A stretch of 9,564 nt of DNA from Myxococcales bacterium (GCA_021784495.1 JAJXSQ010000057.1:1-9564); one strand, 5' to 3'; positions 1 through 5,892 are shown, counted from the stretch's first letter. Translations and numbers: made by a program. Notes: a model not told the origin generated them from the letters alone.

Positions 1-665
1 CCGGGCGCGGAGGCGCCGGCGGGCGCGCGGACGTCGTGGCAGCGGAGGCAGAGGTCGGCGCCGATGGCGCGGAGCTGCGCCGGGTAGGGGCTGCCGTGCG
101 GGGAGTGGCAGTCGAGGCAGCGCCCCTCCGCCACCGGGGCGTGGTGCACGGCCTTGGTGAGCAGCGGGTCGAGGTCGTGGCAGTCGAAGCAGAGGGCCCG
201 CGCCGGCTCGCGGACGAGGTGCGGCTCCTGCGAGCCGTGCGGGTCGTGGCAGGAGAGGCAGCTCCCCTGGCGCACCGCCGTGTGGACGGCCGGGGACTGG
301 TCGAGCCGCTTGTGGCAGCCGTAGCAGAGGTCCGGCTCGGCCTTCGCGAGCTCCCACTTGGCGCCGCTGCGGGACCGGCACTTCCCGGGCTGGCCGGCGA
401 CGGCGCGGTGGCAGGCGGTGCAGGCGCCCTTCGCGAGCGGGTCGTGGACGACGGGCCGGGAGGCGAGCGCCGCGTGGCAGTTGCCGCAGCGCTCGGCGAC
501 CGCCTCGACGCCGGGTGCCGGTGGAGGCGCGGGCGGCGCCGCGGGGGTGGGGGCGCCCGCCGCGGCGGCCGGGCCGGCCAGCAGGAGCGCGACCGCGATG
601 GCGAGGAGCGCCGCGGGGGCGGCGAACCGGTGGGGCTTGGCAGGACTCGCTGGCACGGGGCTCAT
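1..665 (-). CDS. Multiheme c-type cytochrome, doubled-CXXCH type (N-terminal part, C-terminus beyond left edge)
   Basis: 221 residues are visible with no stop. After a basic N-terminus, residues about 14-36 form an Ala/Leu-rich signal peptide, followed by a Pro/Ala linker to about residue 52, so the product should be exported. Seven CXXCH haem-attachment motifs follow, with first Cys at residues 60 (CGNCH), 82 (CTACH), 114 (CYGCH), 136 (CLSCH), 159 (CFDCH), 183 (CLDCH) and 206 (CLRCH). Residues 113-145 and 158-192 are two clear doubled-CXXCH units (LCxxCH...GxCLxCHxPHGS), and a third begins at 205, a repeat of about 46 residues. Such proteins carry electrons in the periplasm or at the outer surface in anaerobic respiration; the redox partner is unknown. 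ATG at 665 is preceded by GGAGAG, rather close. A GTG three codons later (656-654) has better spacing and is a possible alternative. The gene diverges from a haem-motif sensor kinase and has a sigma-54-like promoter. Confidence 0.9.
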   Translation of the reverse strand, partial: MSPVPASPAKPHRFAAPAALLAIAVALLLAGPAAAAGAPTPAAPPAPPPAPGVEAVAERCGNCHAALASRPVVHDPLAKGACTACHRAVAGQPGKCRSRSGAKWELAKAEPDLCYGCHKRLDQSPAVHTAVRQGSCLSCHDPHGSQEPHLVREPARALCFDCHDLDPLLTKAVHHAPVAEGRCLDCHSPHGSPYPAQLRAIGADLCLRCHDVRAPAGASAP

Positions 666-716
666 CTCTCCGTCGGTCAAGGCTCGCGCTGGGGGGCTGG
701 TGCGCGTGCGCCGATC

Positions 717-732
717 TGCAAGCGAGGTGCCG
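717..732 (-). promoter_or_regulatory. Sigma-54 (-24/-12) promoter for the cytochrome gene
   Basis: On the minus strand the sequence reads CGGCACCTCGCTTGCA, against the consensus TGGCACG-N4-TTGCW. The invariant GG (731-730) and GC (719-718) have the required 10-nt separation. Two informative positions differ (first T to C, seventh G to C). The predicted transcript start is near 706, giving a leader of about 40 nt before the ATG at 665. A gene for an NtrC-type activator lies in the divergent operon, which is the expected partner. Not experimentally known; the call rests on motif and placement. Confidence 0.65.
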
Positions 733-766
733 CGGACGCCCCGGCCGGAGCGCGCGCGAGGAGGGG

Positions 767-783
767 GCGAGGAAGCGCCTCGC
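767..783. promoter_or_regulatory. Inverted repeat GCGAGG-N5-CCTCGC, candidate activator (enhancer) site
   Basis: A perfect 6-5-6 inverted repeat sits between the two divergent promoters. Its geometry equals that of the classical NtrC site (6-bp arms, 5-bp spacer). Its centre, 775, is about 70 bp upstream of the predicted cytochrome start and about 190 bp upstream of the predicted kinase-operon start, both usable distances for an enhancer. High G+C makes chance repeats common, so the functional claim is an inference. A weaker 5-4-5 repeat (AGGCC-ATCC-GGCCT) lies at 808-821. Confidence 0.4.
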
Positions 784-880
784 GGCCGGAGAAGCGGGCA
801 AAATCCAAGGCCATCCGGCCTCGTGGAGGGCGCGCGGGCGGTATGCAGCCGTTTCGTCGCCCGCAGCCGAGCGGGTCAAA

Positions 881-896
881 TGGCGCAACCGTTGCG
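881..896 (+). promoter_or_regulatory. Palindrome CGCAAC-C-GTTGCG overlapping a weak sigma-54-like element
   Basis: Bases 884-896 form a perfect 6-1-6 inverted repeat. The same stretch, read from 881 on the plus strand (TGGCGCAACCGTTGCG), has GG (882-883) and GC (894-895) at exact -24/-12 spacing with TGGC and TTGC intact but three other mismatches. It could be an operator or activator site lying about 77 bp upstream of the better promoter at 941-956, or a second promoter with a start near 907. The sequence alone cannot separate these. Confidence 0.35.
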
Positions 897-940
897 TGAT
901 TTCACCCGGTCGGATCGAGGAAAATGGGCCATCCGCCTCC

Positions 941-956
941 GGGCATGTGGCTTGCT
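941..956 (+). promoter_or_regulatory. Sigma-54 (-24/-12) promoter for the sensor kinase-regulator operon
   Basis: The sequence GGGCATGTGGCTTGCT matches TGGCACG-N4-TTGCW at 10 of 12 informative positions (differences: first T to G, sixth C to T). GG (942-943) and GC (954-955) are correctly spaced. The predicted start is near 967, giving a leader of about 25 nt that still includes the GGGAG ribosome-binding site at 980-984 before the GTG at 992. A sigma-54 promoter in front of its own NtrC-type regulator would imply autoregulation. Confidence 0.55.
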
Positions 957-991
957 GCCCTGGCGGTTCGCCTTCTTCGGGAGTCGCCCGC

Positions 992-2506
992 GTGCCCCTG
1001 GCAGTGCTTCATCGGATCTACGAGCGGCTCGATCGCTCGCTGCGGGCGCGGATCCTCGTCCCGACCGCGGTGCTCTTCACGGCGACGCTGGTGGCGACGG
1101 TGGTCGGCGCGGTCCAGGTCTACGGCGCCGGGATCGAGCGGGGGCGGCAGGAGCGGGCGCAGGTCTTCGCCGGCATGGCCGCCACCGGCGTCTCGAACGT
1201 CATGCTTTCCGGGCGCCCCGAGTCGGTGCCGCACCTCCTCGGCTCCCTCCTCACGCACGAGGGGGACCTCCGGGTGGCGAGCCTGCTGTCGCCGAGCGGG
1301 CGCGTCTCCATCTCCTCCGACCCCTCCTACGTGGGGCGCCGCCCCTGGGGCGCGCCCGATCGCTTCGTCGACGCGACGGTCGTCGCCGCGCCGGGCGGGG
1401 ACACCGGCCAGTACGCGGTCCTCCAGCCGATCGTGAACGCCCCCTCCTGCCGGCGCTGCCACCAGCTCGACACCCCGATGCGCGGCTGGCTCGAGCTCCG
1501 CTTCGACCGCTCGCCGGTCGTCGCGGCGCGGCGCGGCCTCGCCCGGACGATGGGGCTCGCGGCGGCGCTGGCGCTGGTCGCGATGCTCCTCATCGCCTAC
1601 TGGCTCCTCGGCCGGGAGGCGATCCACCCGCTCCAGCGGCTGGTGGACGCCATGCGGCGGGCCGAGCACGGGGAGCTGGCGGTCCGCGCCGACGAGGGGC
1701 GCCCCGACGAGCTCGGCGTGGCGGCGCGCGGGTTCGAGGCGACGCTCTCCGCCCTGCGCCGCAGCCAGGCGGAGCTCGAGGCCTTCTACCGGGAGCGGAT
1801 GGCGCGGGCCGAGCGCTTCGCCGCCGTCGGCGAGCTGGCGACCGGCCTGGCCCACGAGATCAAGAACCCGCTCGCCGGCCTCTCCGGCGCGCTGGAGCTG
1901 CTCGCCGAGGACCTGGCCTCGAGCCCGCGCCAGGGCGAGGTGGTCGGGGAGATGCGCCACCAGGTGGGGAGGCTCACCCACACCATGGAGAGCCTCCTCT
2001 CCTTCGCGCGTCCCCCGAAGGCCCGGCTCCGCTCCACCGACGTGAACGGCGCCGTGGAGCGCGTCCTGTTCCTCGTCCGCCAGCAGTGCCGCGCCGGCCA
2101 GGTGGAGGTCCGGGCCGCGCTCGCCCCGGCCCTCCCGCCGGTGCTCGCCGACCCGTCGCAGCTCGAGCAGGTCCTGCTGAACCTCTGCCTCAACGCGGTC
2201 CAGGCGATGGGGGAGCGCGGCGGCACGCTGTCGGTCGCCTCGGCCGCCGGGGAGGGGCAGGTCTCCGTCGAGATCGCCGACACCGGGCCCGGGATCCCGG
2301 CCGAGCTCCAGGCCCAGATCTTCCGGCCCTTCTTCACCACCCGGCGGGAGGGGAACGGGCTCGGCCTCGCCATCTCGGCGCGGATCGTGGCAGAACATGG
2401 GGGCCACATCGGGTATAGGTGCCCTCCCGGTGGAGGCACCGTCTTCACCGTCACGCTGAAGGAGACGCTCCCGGCCGCTTCCACGGCCGCCGAGTCCGCC
2501 GCATGA
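992..2506 (+). CDS. Membrane sensor histidine kinase with periplasmic CXXCH haem-binding motif
   Basis: 504 residues if started at GTG 992, chosen because GGGAG lies 8 nt upstream and the first transmembrane segment follows at once. The frame is open much further upstream but offers no convincing start there; a second GTG is at 1004. Order of parts: transmembrane segment 21-43; periplasmic region 44-186 ending in CRRCH (153-157); second membrane segment about 187-206; HAMP-like linker 211-256; short coiled coil; H-box LAHEIKNPL with phospho-acceptor His288; N-box with Asn397/Asn401; G1 DTGPG (430-434); F-box 444-448; G2 GNGLGL (454-459). All catalytic boxes are intact, so this should be an active kinase. 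One CXXCH in the sensor suggests covalent haem and redox or gas sensing; that ligand is inferred. Its stop overlaps the next ATG (ATGA), so it is translationally coupled to the response regulator. Confidence 0.9.
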   Translation: MPLAVLHRIYERLDRSLRARILVPTAVLFTATLVATVVGAVQVYGAGIERGRQERAQVFAGMAATGVSNVMLSGRPESVPHLLGSLLTHEGDLRVASLLSPSGRVSISSDPSYVGRRPWGAPDRFVDATVVAAPGGDTGQYAVLQPIVNAPSCRRCHQLDTPMRGWLELRFDRSPVVAARRGLARTMGLAAALALVAMLLIAYWLLGREAIHPLQRLVDAMRRAEHGELAVRADEGRPDELGVAARGFEATLSALRRSQAELEAFYRERMARAERFAAVGELATGLAHEIKNPLAGLSGALELLAEDLASSPRQGEVVGEMRHQVGRLTHTMESLLSFARPPKARLRSTDVNGAVERVLFLVRQQCRAGQVEVRAALAPALPPVLADPSQLEQVLLNLCLNAVQAMGERGGTLSVASAAGEGQVSVEIADTGPGIPAELQAQIFRPFFTTRREGNGLGLAISARIVAEHGGHIGYRCPPGGGTVFTVTLKETLPAASTAAESAA

Positions 2507-3888
2507 CCGAGGCCCCCGCGCGCATCCTCGTCGTCGACGACGAGAAGCTCATCCGCTGGTCCGTCGCCGAGCGACTCCAGCGCGACGGCTACGACGTCCG
2601 CTCCGCCGAGTCGGGCGAGGAGGCGCTGGAGGCGATCGCCGCGGTCCCGCCCGACGTCATGCTCCTCGACGTCCGCCTGCCCGGGATCGACGGGGTGCAG
2701 GCGCTCCGCCGCGCGCTCGCGCTCCACCCCGACCTGGCGGTGCTCATGATGTCGGCGCACAGCACCGTGGACGTGGCGGTGACGGCGATGAAGCACGGCG
2801 CCATCGACTTCCTGGTGAAGCCGTTCCCCCTCCAGGCCCTCGACGCCGCGGTGGCGCGCGCCCTGGCCACCTCGCGGACCCGGCGCCAGATCGCGTCGCT
2901 CACCGCCGACCGGCGGCCCCCCAGCGCCCTGGCGGCGATCGTCGGCGCCTCGGCCAGCATGGAGCAGGTCCGGACCATGATCGGGCGGCTCGCCGGCTCC
3001 GACGCCACCACCGTCCTGGTCGAGGGGGAGAGCGGCTCGGGCAAGGAGGTGGTGGCCCGGGCGATCCACTTCGAGAGCGCCCGCGCGGAGCGCCCCTTCC
3101 TCCAGGTCAACTGCGCGGCCCTGCCGGAGCACCTCCTCGAGAGCGAGCTCTTCGGCCACGAGCGCGGCTCCTTCACCGACGCGCACGTCCAGAAGCGCGG
3201 GCTCTTCGAGAGCGCCGACGGGGGCTCGGTGATGCTCGACGAGATCGGCGACCTCCCGCCGGGCGGGCAGGCGAAGCTGCTCCGCCTCCTGGAGAACAAG
3301 ACCTTCCGGCGCGTCGGCGGCGTCACCGAGCTGCGCGCCGACGTGCGGGTGATCGCCGCCACCAACGTCGACCTCGAGGAGCGGGTCTCCGAGGGGCGGT
3401 TCCGGGCGGACCTCTTCTTCCGGCTCAACGTGGTGCGGGTCGTCGTCCCGCCGCTGCGCGAGCACCCGGACGACGTGGCCAGCCTCGCGGCCCACTTCAT
3501 CGCCCGCTTCAACCAGGATCTCCGGCGGCAGGTGCGGGGGGTGTCGGCGGAGGCCCTGGCGCTGCTCCGCGCCTACCGCTGGCCCGGGAACGTCCGGGAG
3601 CTCCGGAACGTGGTCGAGCGGGCCTTCATCCTCCACGCCGGCGCCGACGAGATCCGGCCCGAGCACCTCGCCCCGGACCTCCGGCGCGGCGCGGGGGAGG
3701 ATCGGGTCGCCCGCCCGGAGGGGGGCGCCGCGGCCGGCCCGCCGGGGCTCGTCCTCGACGAGGTCGAGCGGCGGCTGATCGCCGAGGCGATGGAGCGCGC
3801 GGCGGGGAACCAGTCCAAGGCGGCGCGCCTGCTCGGCGTGAGCCGGGACACGCTGCGCTACCGGCTCAAGAAGCACGGCATGGCCTGA
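2503..3888 (+). CDS. NtrC-family sigma-54-dependent response regulator
   Basis: 461 residues, overlapping the kinase stop by 4 bp. The receiver domain (about 6-122) has the acidic pair Asp12/Asp13, phospho-acceptor Asp56, Ser84 and Lys106. The AAA+ domain (about 145-375) has Walker A GESGSGKE (175-182), Walker B VMLDEI (243-248) and a WPGNVREL segment before the C-terminal part. Residues 433-461 form a Fis-type helix-turn-helix (NQSKAARLLGVSRDTLRYRL). The loop that contacts sigma-54, usually GAFTGA, reads GSFTDA (222-227); the essential Phe-Thr is kept but two neighbours differ. The protein should bind enhancer sites and open sigma-54 promoters when phosphorylated by the adjacent kinase. Likely targets are the divergent cytochrome gene and its own operon, from promoter placement. 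Confidence 0.93.
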   Translation: MTEAPARILVVDDEKLIRWSVAERLQRDGYDVRSAESGEEALEAIAAVPPDVMLLDVRLPGIDGVQALRRALALHPDLAVLMMSAHSTVDVAVTAMKHGAIDFLVKPFPLQALDAAVARALATSRTRRQIASLTADRRPPSALAAIVGASASMEQVRTMIGRLAGSDATTVLVEGESGSGKEVVARAIHFESARAERPFLQVNCAALPEHLLESELFGHERGSFTDAHVQKRGLFESADGGSVMLDEIGDLPPGGQAKLLRLLENKTFRRVGGVTELRADVRVIAATNVDLEERVSEGRFRADLFFRLNVVRVVVPPLREHPDDVASLAAHFIARFNQDLRRQVRGVSAEALALLRAYRWPGNVRELRNVVERAFILHAGADEIRPEHLAPDLRRGAGEDRVARPEGGAAAGPPGLVLDEVERRLIAEAMERAAGNQSKAARLLGVSRDTLRYRLKKHGMA

Positions 3889-3889
3889 C

Positions 3890-3922
3890 GGCGGGCCCTC
3901 CCGTGGCCCCGCGGCGCCCGCC
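3890..3922. terminator. Hairpin between convergent regulator and rpoH-like genes
   Basis: The arms GGCGGGC (3890-3896) and GCCCGCC (3916-3922) pair perfectly. Inside, CCGTG (3901-3905) and CGCGG (3910-3914) add five pairs, one of them G-T, around a 4-base loop. It fills the 48-bp gap between two converging stop codons and could stop transcription from both sides. There is no T-run, so Rho-independent function is not certain. Confidence 0.5.
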
Positions 3923-3936
3923 CGGCCGGGGAGGGG

Positions 3937-4848
3937 TCAGCTCATCGCGCCCGAGAGCCGCTCCTCGCCGCCGGCCCAGTCGAGCTCGCCGGCCAGCGCC
4001 GAGAGCTCGCCGCGCAGCTTCTCCTTGGCGCGGATCTCGAGCTGCCGCGCCCGCTCCCGCGAGAAGCCGAAGTGCTCGCCGAGATCCTTGAGGGTCATCG
4101 GCGCGTCGGCCATGAGCCGCTGCTCGATGATGAAGCGCTCGCGGGCGTCGAGCCGCGTCATCGCCGCCTCGACGTCCGCGGCGAGGTGGCGCTGCTCCTG
4201 GGCGTCGGCCAGGACGTGGTCGTGCCCCGGCCCCTCCCCGGCGAGCCGGTCGACGTGGGTCGCGGAGCCGTCGTCGCCGAGCGGGGCGTCGAGCGAGAGG
4301 TCCCGGCCGTCGAGCCGCTGGGCCATCTCGGAGACCTCGCCGGGCTTCACGCGGAGCCGGTGGGCGATCTTGGCGACGTCCTCGCCGTCGGAGTCGGCGC
4401 CGTGCTCGGCGCTGGTCCGGTCGAGCTCGCGCTTGGTCCGGGCGAGCGAGAAGAAGAGCTTGCGCTGGGCCTGCGTGGTCCCGAGCTTCACCATCGACCA
4501 GGACCGGAGGATGTAGTTCTGGATGTAGGCCCGGATCCACCAGACGGCGTACGAGATGAGCCGGATCTGCTTGTCGGGATCGAACTTCTGGACCGCCCGC
4601 ATGAGGCCGATGTTCCCCTCCTGGATGAGGTCCGCCATCCGGAAGCCGTACGACCGGTACTCGTACGCGACCTTGACCACGAAGCGGAGGTTCGCGGTCA
4701 CCAGGGCGTGCGCGGCCCGGGTGTCGCCGTCGCGGTGCAGCCGCGCGAGCCGCTGCTCCTCCTCCACCGGGAGGAGCGCGTACTGGTTGATCTCTGCGAG
4801 GTAGATATCGAGTGCCATCCCGCCTGCGGCCCGACCCGTGCGTGTCAT
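3937..4848 (-). CDS. rpoH: RpoH-type (sigma-32 family) alternative sigma factor
   Basis: 303 residues, close to the family length of about 285-300. The sigma region 2 core is ADLIQEGNIGLMRAVQKFD (72-90) followed by ISYAVWWIRAYIQNYILRSW (98-117). The RpoH-box sequence QRKLFFSL (128-135) is the hallmark separating this family from the primary sigma factor. Region 4.2 helix-turn-helix is at 251-279 (TLKDLGEHFGFSRERARQLEIRAKEKLR, split here by position). It should direct RNA polymerase to stress or heat-shock promoters. Myxobacteria carry several sigma-32-like factors (SigB and SigC of Myxococcus, with developmental roles), so a developmental rather than heat-shock job is possible. The ATG at 4848 has AGAGGGA 5 nt upstream and is preferred over the ATG at 4818, whose upstream sequence is a poorer site. 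A near-consensus sigma-54 promoter precedes it. Confidence 0.88.
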   Translation of the reverse strand: MTRTGRAAGGMALDIYLAEINQYALLPVEEEQRLARLHRDGDTRAAHALVTANLRFVVKVAYEYRSYGFRMADLIQEGNIGLMRAVQKFDPDKQIRLISYAVWWIRAYIQNYILRSWSMVKLGTTQAQRKLFFSLARTKRELDRTSAEHGADSDGEDVAKIAHRLRVKPGEVSEMAQRLDGRDLSLDAPLGDDGSATHVDRLAGEGPGHDHVLADAQEQRHLAADVEAAMTRLDARERFIIEQRLMADAPMTLKDLGEHFGFSRERARQLEIRAKEKLRGELSALAGELDWAGGEERLSGAMS

Positions 4849-4901
4849 CTCGTTCCCTCTCCCGATTGGCGACTTCGTCCGTGCGTGTCACCTACGGGTC
4901 T

Positions 4902-4917
4902 AGCAATGGTCGTGCCC
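4902..4917 (-). promoter_or_regulatory. Sigma-54 (-24/-12) promoter for the rpoH-like gene
   Basis: The minus strand reads GGGCACGACCATTGCT. Against TGGCACG-N4-TTGCW only the first base differs, and GG (4916-4915) and GC (4904-4903) are exactly spaced. This is the best sigma-54 match in the window. The predicted start is near 4891, giving a 43-nt leader to the ATG at 4848, much like the layout of the cytochrome promoter. Enterobacterial rpoH is known to have one sigma-54 promoter among several, so the arrangement has a precedent. Confidence 0.72.
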
Positions 4918-4993
4918 TGGGCGGCAGCCATGAAAACGGCCAGAATGGCGGGATGATATCGAACGGCCACGGGATCGCTCCCCCGGCGGGCAA

Positions 4994-5008
4994 CTGTAGG
5001 AGTTACAG
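4994..5008. promoter_or_regulatory. Inverted repeat CTGTA-N5-TACAG, candidate activator site
   Basis: A perfect 5-5-5 repeat, relatively A+T-rich for this genome. It is centred about 110 bp upstream of the predicted rpoH start, an ordinary distance for a sigma-54 enhancer. Outer CGGG (4987-4990) and CCCG (5009-5012) also pair if a CAA bulge is allowed, so it could be an RNA hairpin with GGAGT in the loop if transcribed rightward. Its sequence is unrelated to the repeat at 767-783. Confidence 0.4.
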
Positions 5009-5042
5009 CCCGAACGAAGCGCAAGTCTCCAAGAAGGGGATT

Positions 5043-5056
5043 CCACTCGGGAGTGG
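5043..5056. repeat. Inverted repeat CCACTC-GG-GAGTGG
   Basis: A perfect 6-2-6 palindrome in the gap between the rpoH-like gene and the H-box protein. It is centred about 160 bp upstream of the predicted rpoH start and 90 bp upstream of the ATG at 5140. It may be an operator for either gene; no known regulator recognised. Confidence 0.4.
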
Positions 5057-5084
5057 CGCAACAGTCCTCAATGTAAAAGTTTCA

Positions 5085-5106
5085 GCCTTCTTGCTTCCGG
5101 GAAGGC
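5085..5106. repeat. Inverted repeat GCCTTC-N10-GAAGGC
   Basis: Perfect 6-bp arms with a nested CTTCC-G-GGAAG (5094-5104). It lies 33 bp before the ATG at 5140. No T-run follows, so a terminator is unlikely; it may be an operator or leader hairpin. An A-rich patch (5071-5078) just before it could hold a promoter -10 element, but I find no matching -35. Confidence 0.3.
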
Positions 5107-5139
5107 GAAAGCACACCCTGTTCGGAGGGGTTCTCGCCG

Positions 5140-5838
5140 ATGGCGGGTGATCGGGTGAGCCGGAAGAACGGGGATGAGACCGGCCCACCTGGCGCGCGGC
5201 GCGAGGGTGGCTCGCCGGCCTCGGCGGCGCGGGCCGGCCACCTCGCCTTCGTCGCCCACGAGGTCCGCAACCCTCTCTCCACGGCGCTCTGGGCGGCGGA
5301 GCTCCTGGCGCGGCTCTCCCCGGCGGAGCGCGGCGGCGCGCGCGGCGAGAAGCTGGCCGCGCTCGCGCTCCGGTCCGCCCTCCGCCTCCGGACCCTGGTG
5401 GAGGATCACCTCCTCGCCGAGCGGCTCGACGCCGGCGGCTATCCGGTCCGCCTCGAGCCGGTCGCCGTCGGCGCGGCCCTCGACGCGGCCCTGGCGCGGC
5501 CCGGGGAGGCGGGGTCCGAGGCGGGCCGGAGCCTCGAGCCGGAGCTCGTCGCGCTCGCGGACCGGGCGCTGTTCGAGCGGGTGCTCCGGGCGGTGGCCGC
5601 CGTCGCGGCGCGGGACGGGCGCCCGACGCGGATCGACGGGCGGCGGCGGGGCGCCTCCGTCCTGCTGCGGTTCTCCGCGCCCTCGCCCGCGCCGGTCGAC
5701 GATCCGGCGAAGGGGGGGGGCTCCGATCCGGACGGGCTCGCGCTCGCGCTCCCCGCCGCCCGCCGGGCCGCGGAGGCGATGGGCGGTTCCCTCTCGTCGG
5801 ACGGGGAGGGATATCTGGTCGAGATCCCCGCGGCTTGA
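5140..5838 (+). CDS. Small histidine-phosphotransferase-like protein (DHp domain with degenerate ATPase domain)
   Basis: 232 residues, no signal peptide or membrane segment, so cytosolic. The ATG has GGAGGGG 9 nt upstream. Residues 33-54 contain an intact histidine-kinase H-box, LAFVAHEVRNPLS, with candidate phospho-acceptor His40; helical dimerisation-type sequence continues to about 95. The C-terminal half ends like an ATPase domain (ALPAARRAAEAMGGSLSSDG, the region after the G2 box). The N-box Asn residues are absent (the equivalent stretch is LFERVLRAVAAVAARDG), and no DxGxG G1 box is visible. It therefore probably cannot bind ATP. The design and length resemble ChpT of Caulobacter and Spo0B of Bacillus, which pass phosphoryl groups between response regulators. 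Alternatively it is a decayed kinase. It lacks an adjacent receiver partner. A run of nine G (5712-5720) codes residues 191-194. The stop overlaps the -35 box of the next gene. Confidence 0.75.
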   Translation: MAGDRVSRKNGDETGPPGARREGGSPASAARAGHLAFVAHEVRNPLSTALWAAELLARLSPAERGGARGEKLAALALRSALRLRTLVEDHLLAERLDAGGYPVRLEPVAVGAALDAALARPGEAGSEAGRSLEPELVALADRALFERVLRAVAAVAARDGRPTRIDGRRRGASVLLRFSAPSPAPVDDPAKGGGSDPDGLALALPAARRAAEAMGGSLSSDGEGYLVEIPAA

Positions 5839-5863
5839 CAGGGGTGCGGGGGCCCGGTAGAAG
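5835..5863 (+). promoter_or_regulatory. Sigma-70-type promoter for rplC
   Basis: A perfect -35 box TTGACA (5835-5840), a 17-bp spacer and TAGAAG (5858-5863, four of six matches to TATAAT). The -35 box overlaps the stop codon of the preceding gene. The predicted start is near 5870, with a leader of about 65 nt. This makes rplC a separately started transcript with strong housekeeping expression. Confidence 0.7.
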
Positions 5864-5876
5864 CGGCCCCTTCCAA

Positions 5877-5892
5877 TGGCACGTCCTCCGCG
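5877..5892 (+). promoter_or_regulatory. Possible weak sigma-54-like element in the rplC leader
   Basis: TGGCACGTCCTCCGCG has a perfect -24 half (TGGCACG) and a GC (5890-5891) at correct -12 spacing, but the TT before it is CC. The -12 half is therefore poor and may be chance in this G+C-rich DNA. If real, it would start transcription near 5903. Confidence 0.2.

Noticed and set aside
651..666. Perfect TGGCACG half-site on the plus strand
   Set aside because: No GC at the -12 spacing, and it lies at the start of the cytochrome gene, so it is not a sigma-54 promoter.
36..899. Plus-strand reading frames across the cytochrome gene
   Set aside because: The minus strand encodes seven CXXCH motifs with a signal peptide; the plus frames show no recognisable domain.
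902..2407. Long minus-strand reading frame opposite the sensor kinase
   Set aside because: Its translation is a compositional shadow (Gly/Arg/Glu/His-rich, no domain) of a kinase whose every catalytic box is intact on the plus strand.
1786..3876. Long minus-strand reading frame opposite the kinase end and response regulator
   Set aside because: Low-complexity antisense frame caused by high G+C; the plus-strand genes fully explain the region.
5043..5056. Resemblance to the CIRCE heat-shock operator (CACTC/GAGTG arms) near the rpoH-like gene
   Set aside because: CIRCE has 9-bp arms separated by 9 bp; here the arms are 6 bp with a 2-bp spacer.
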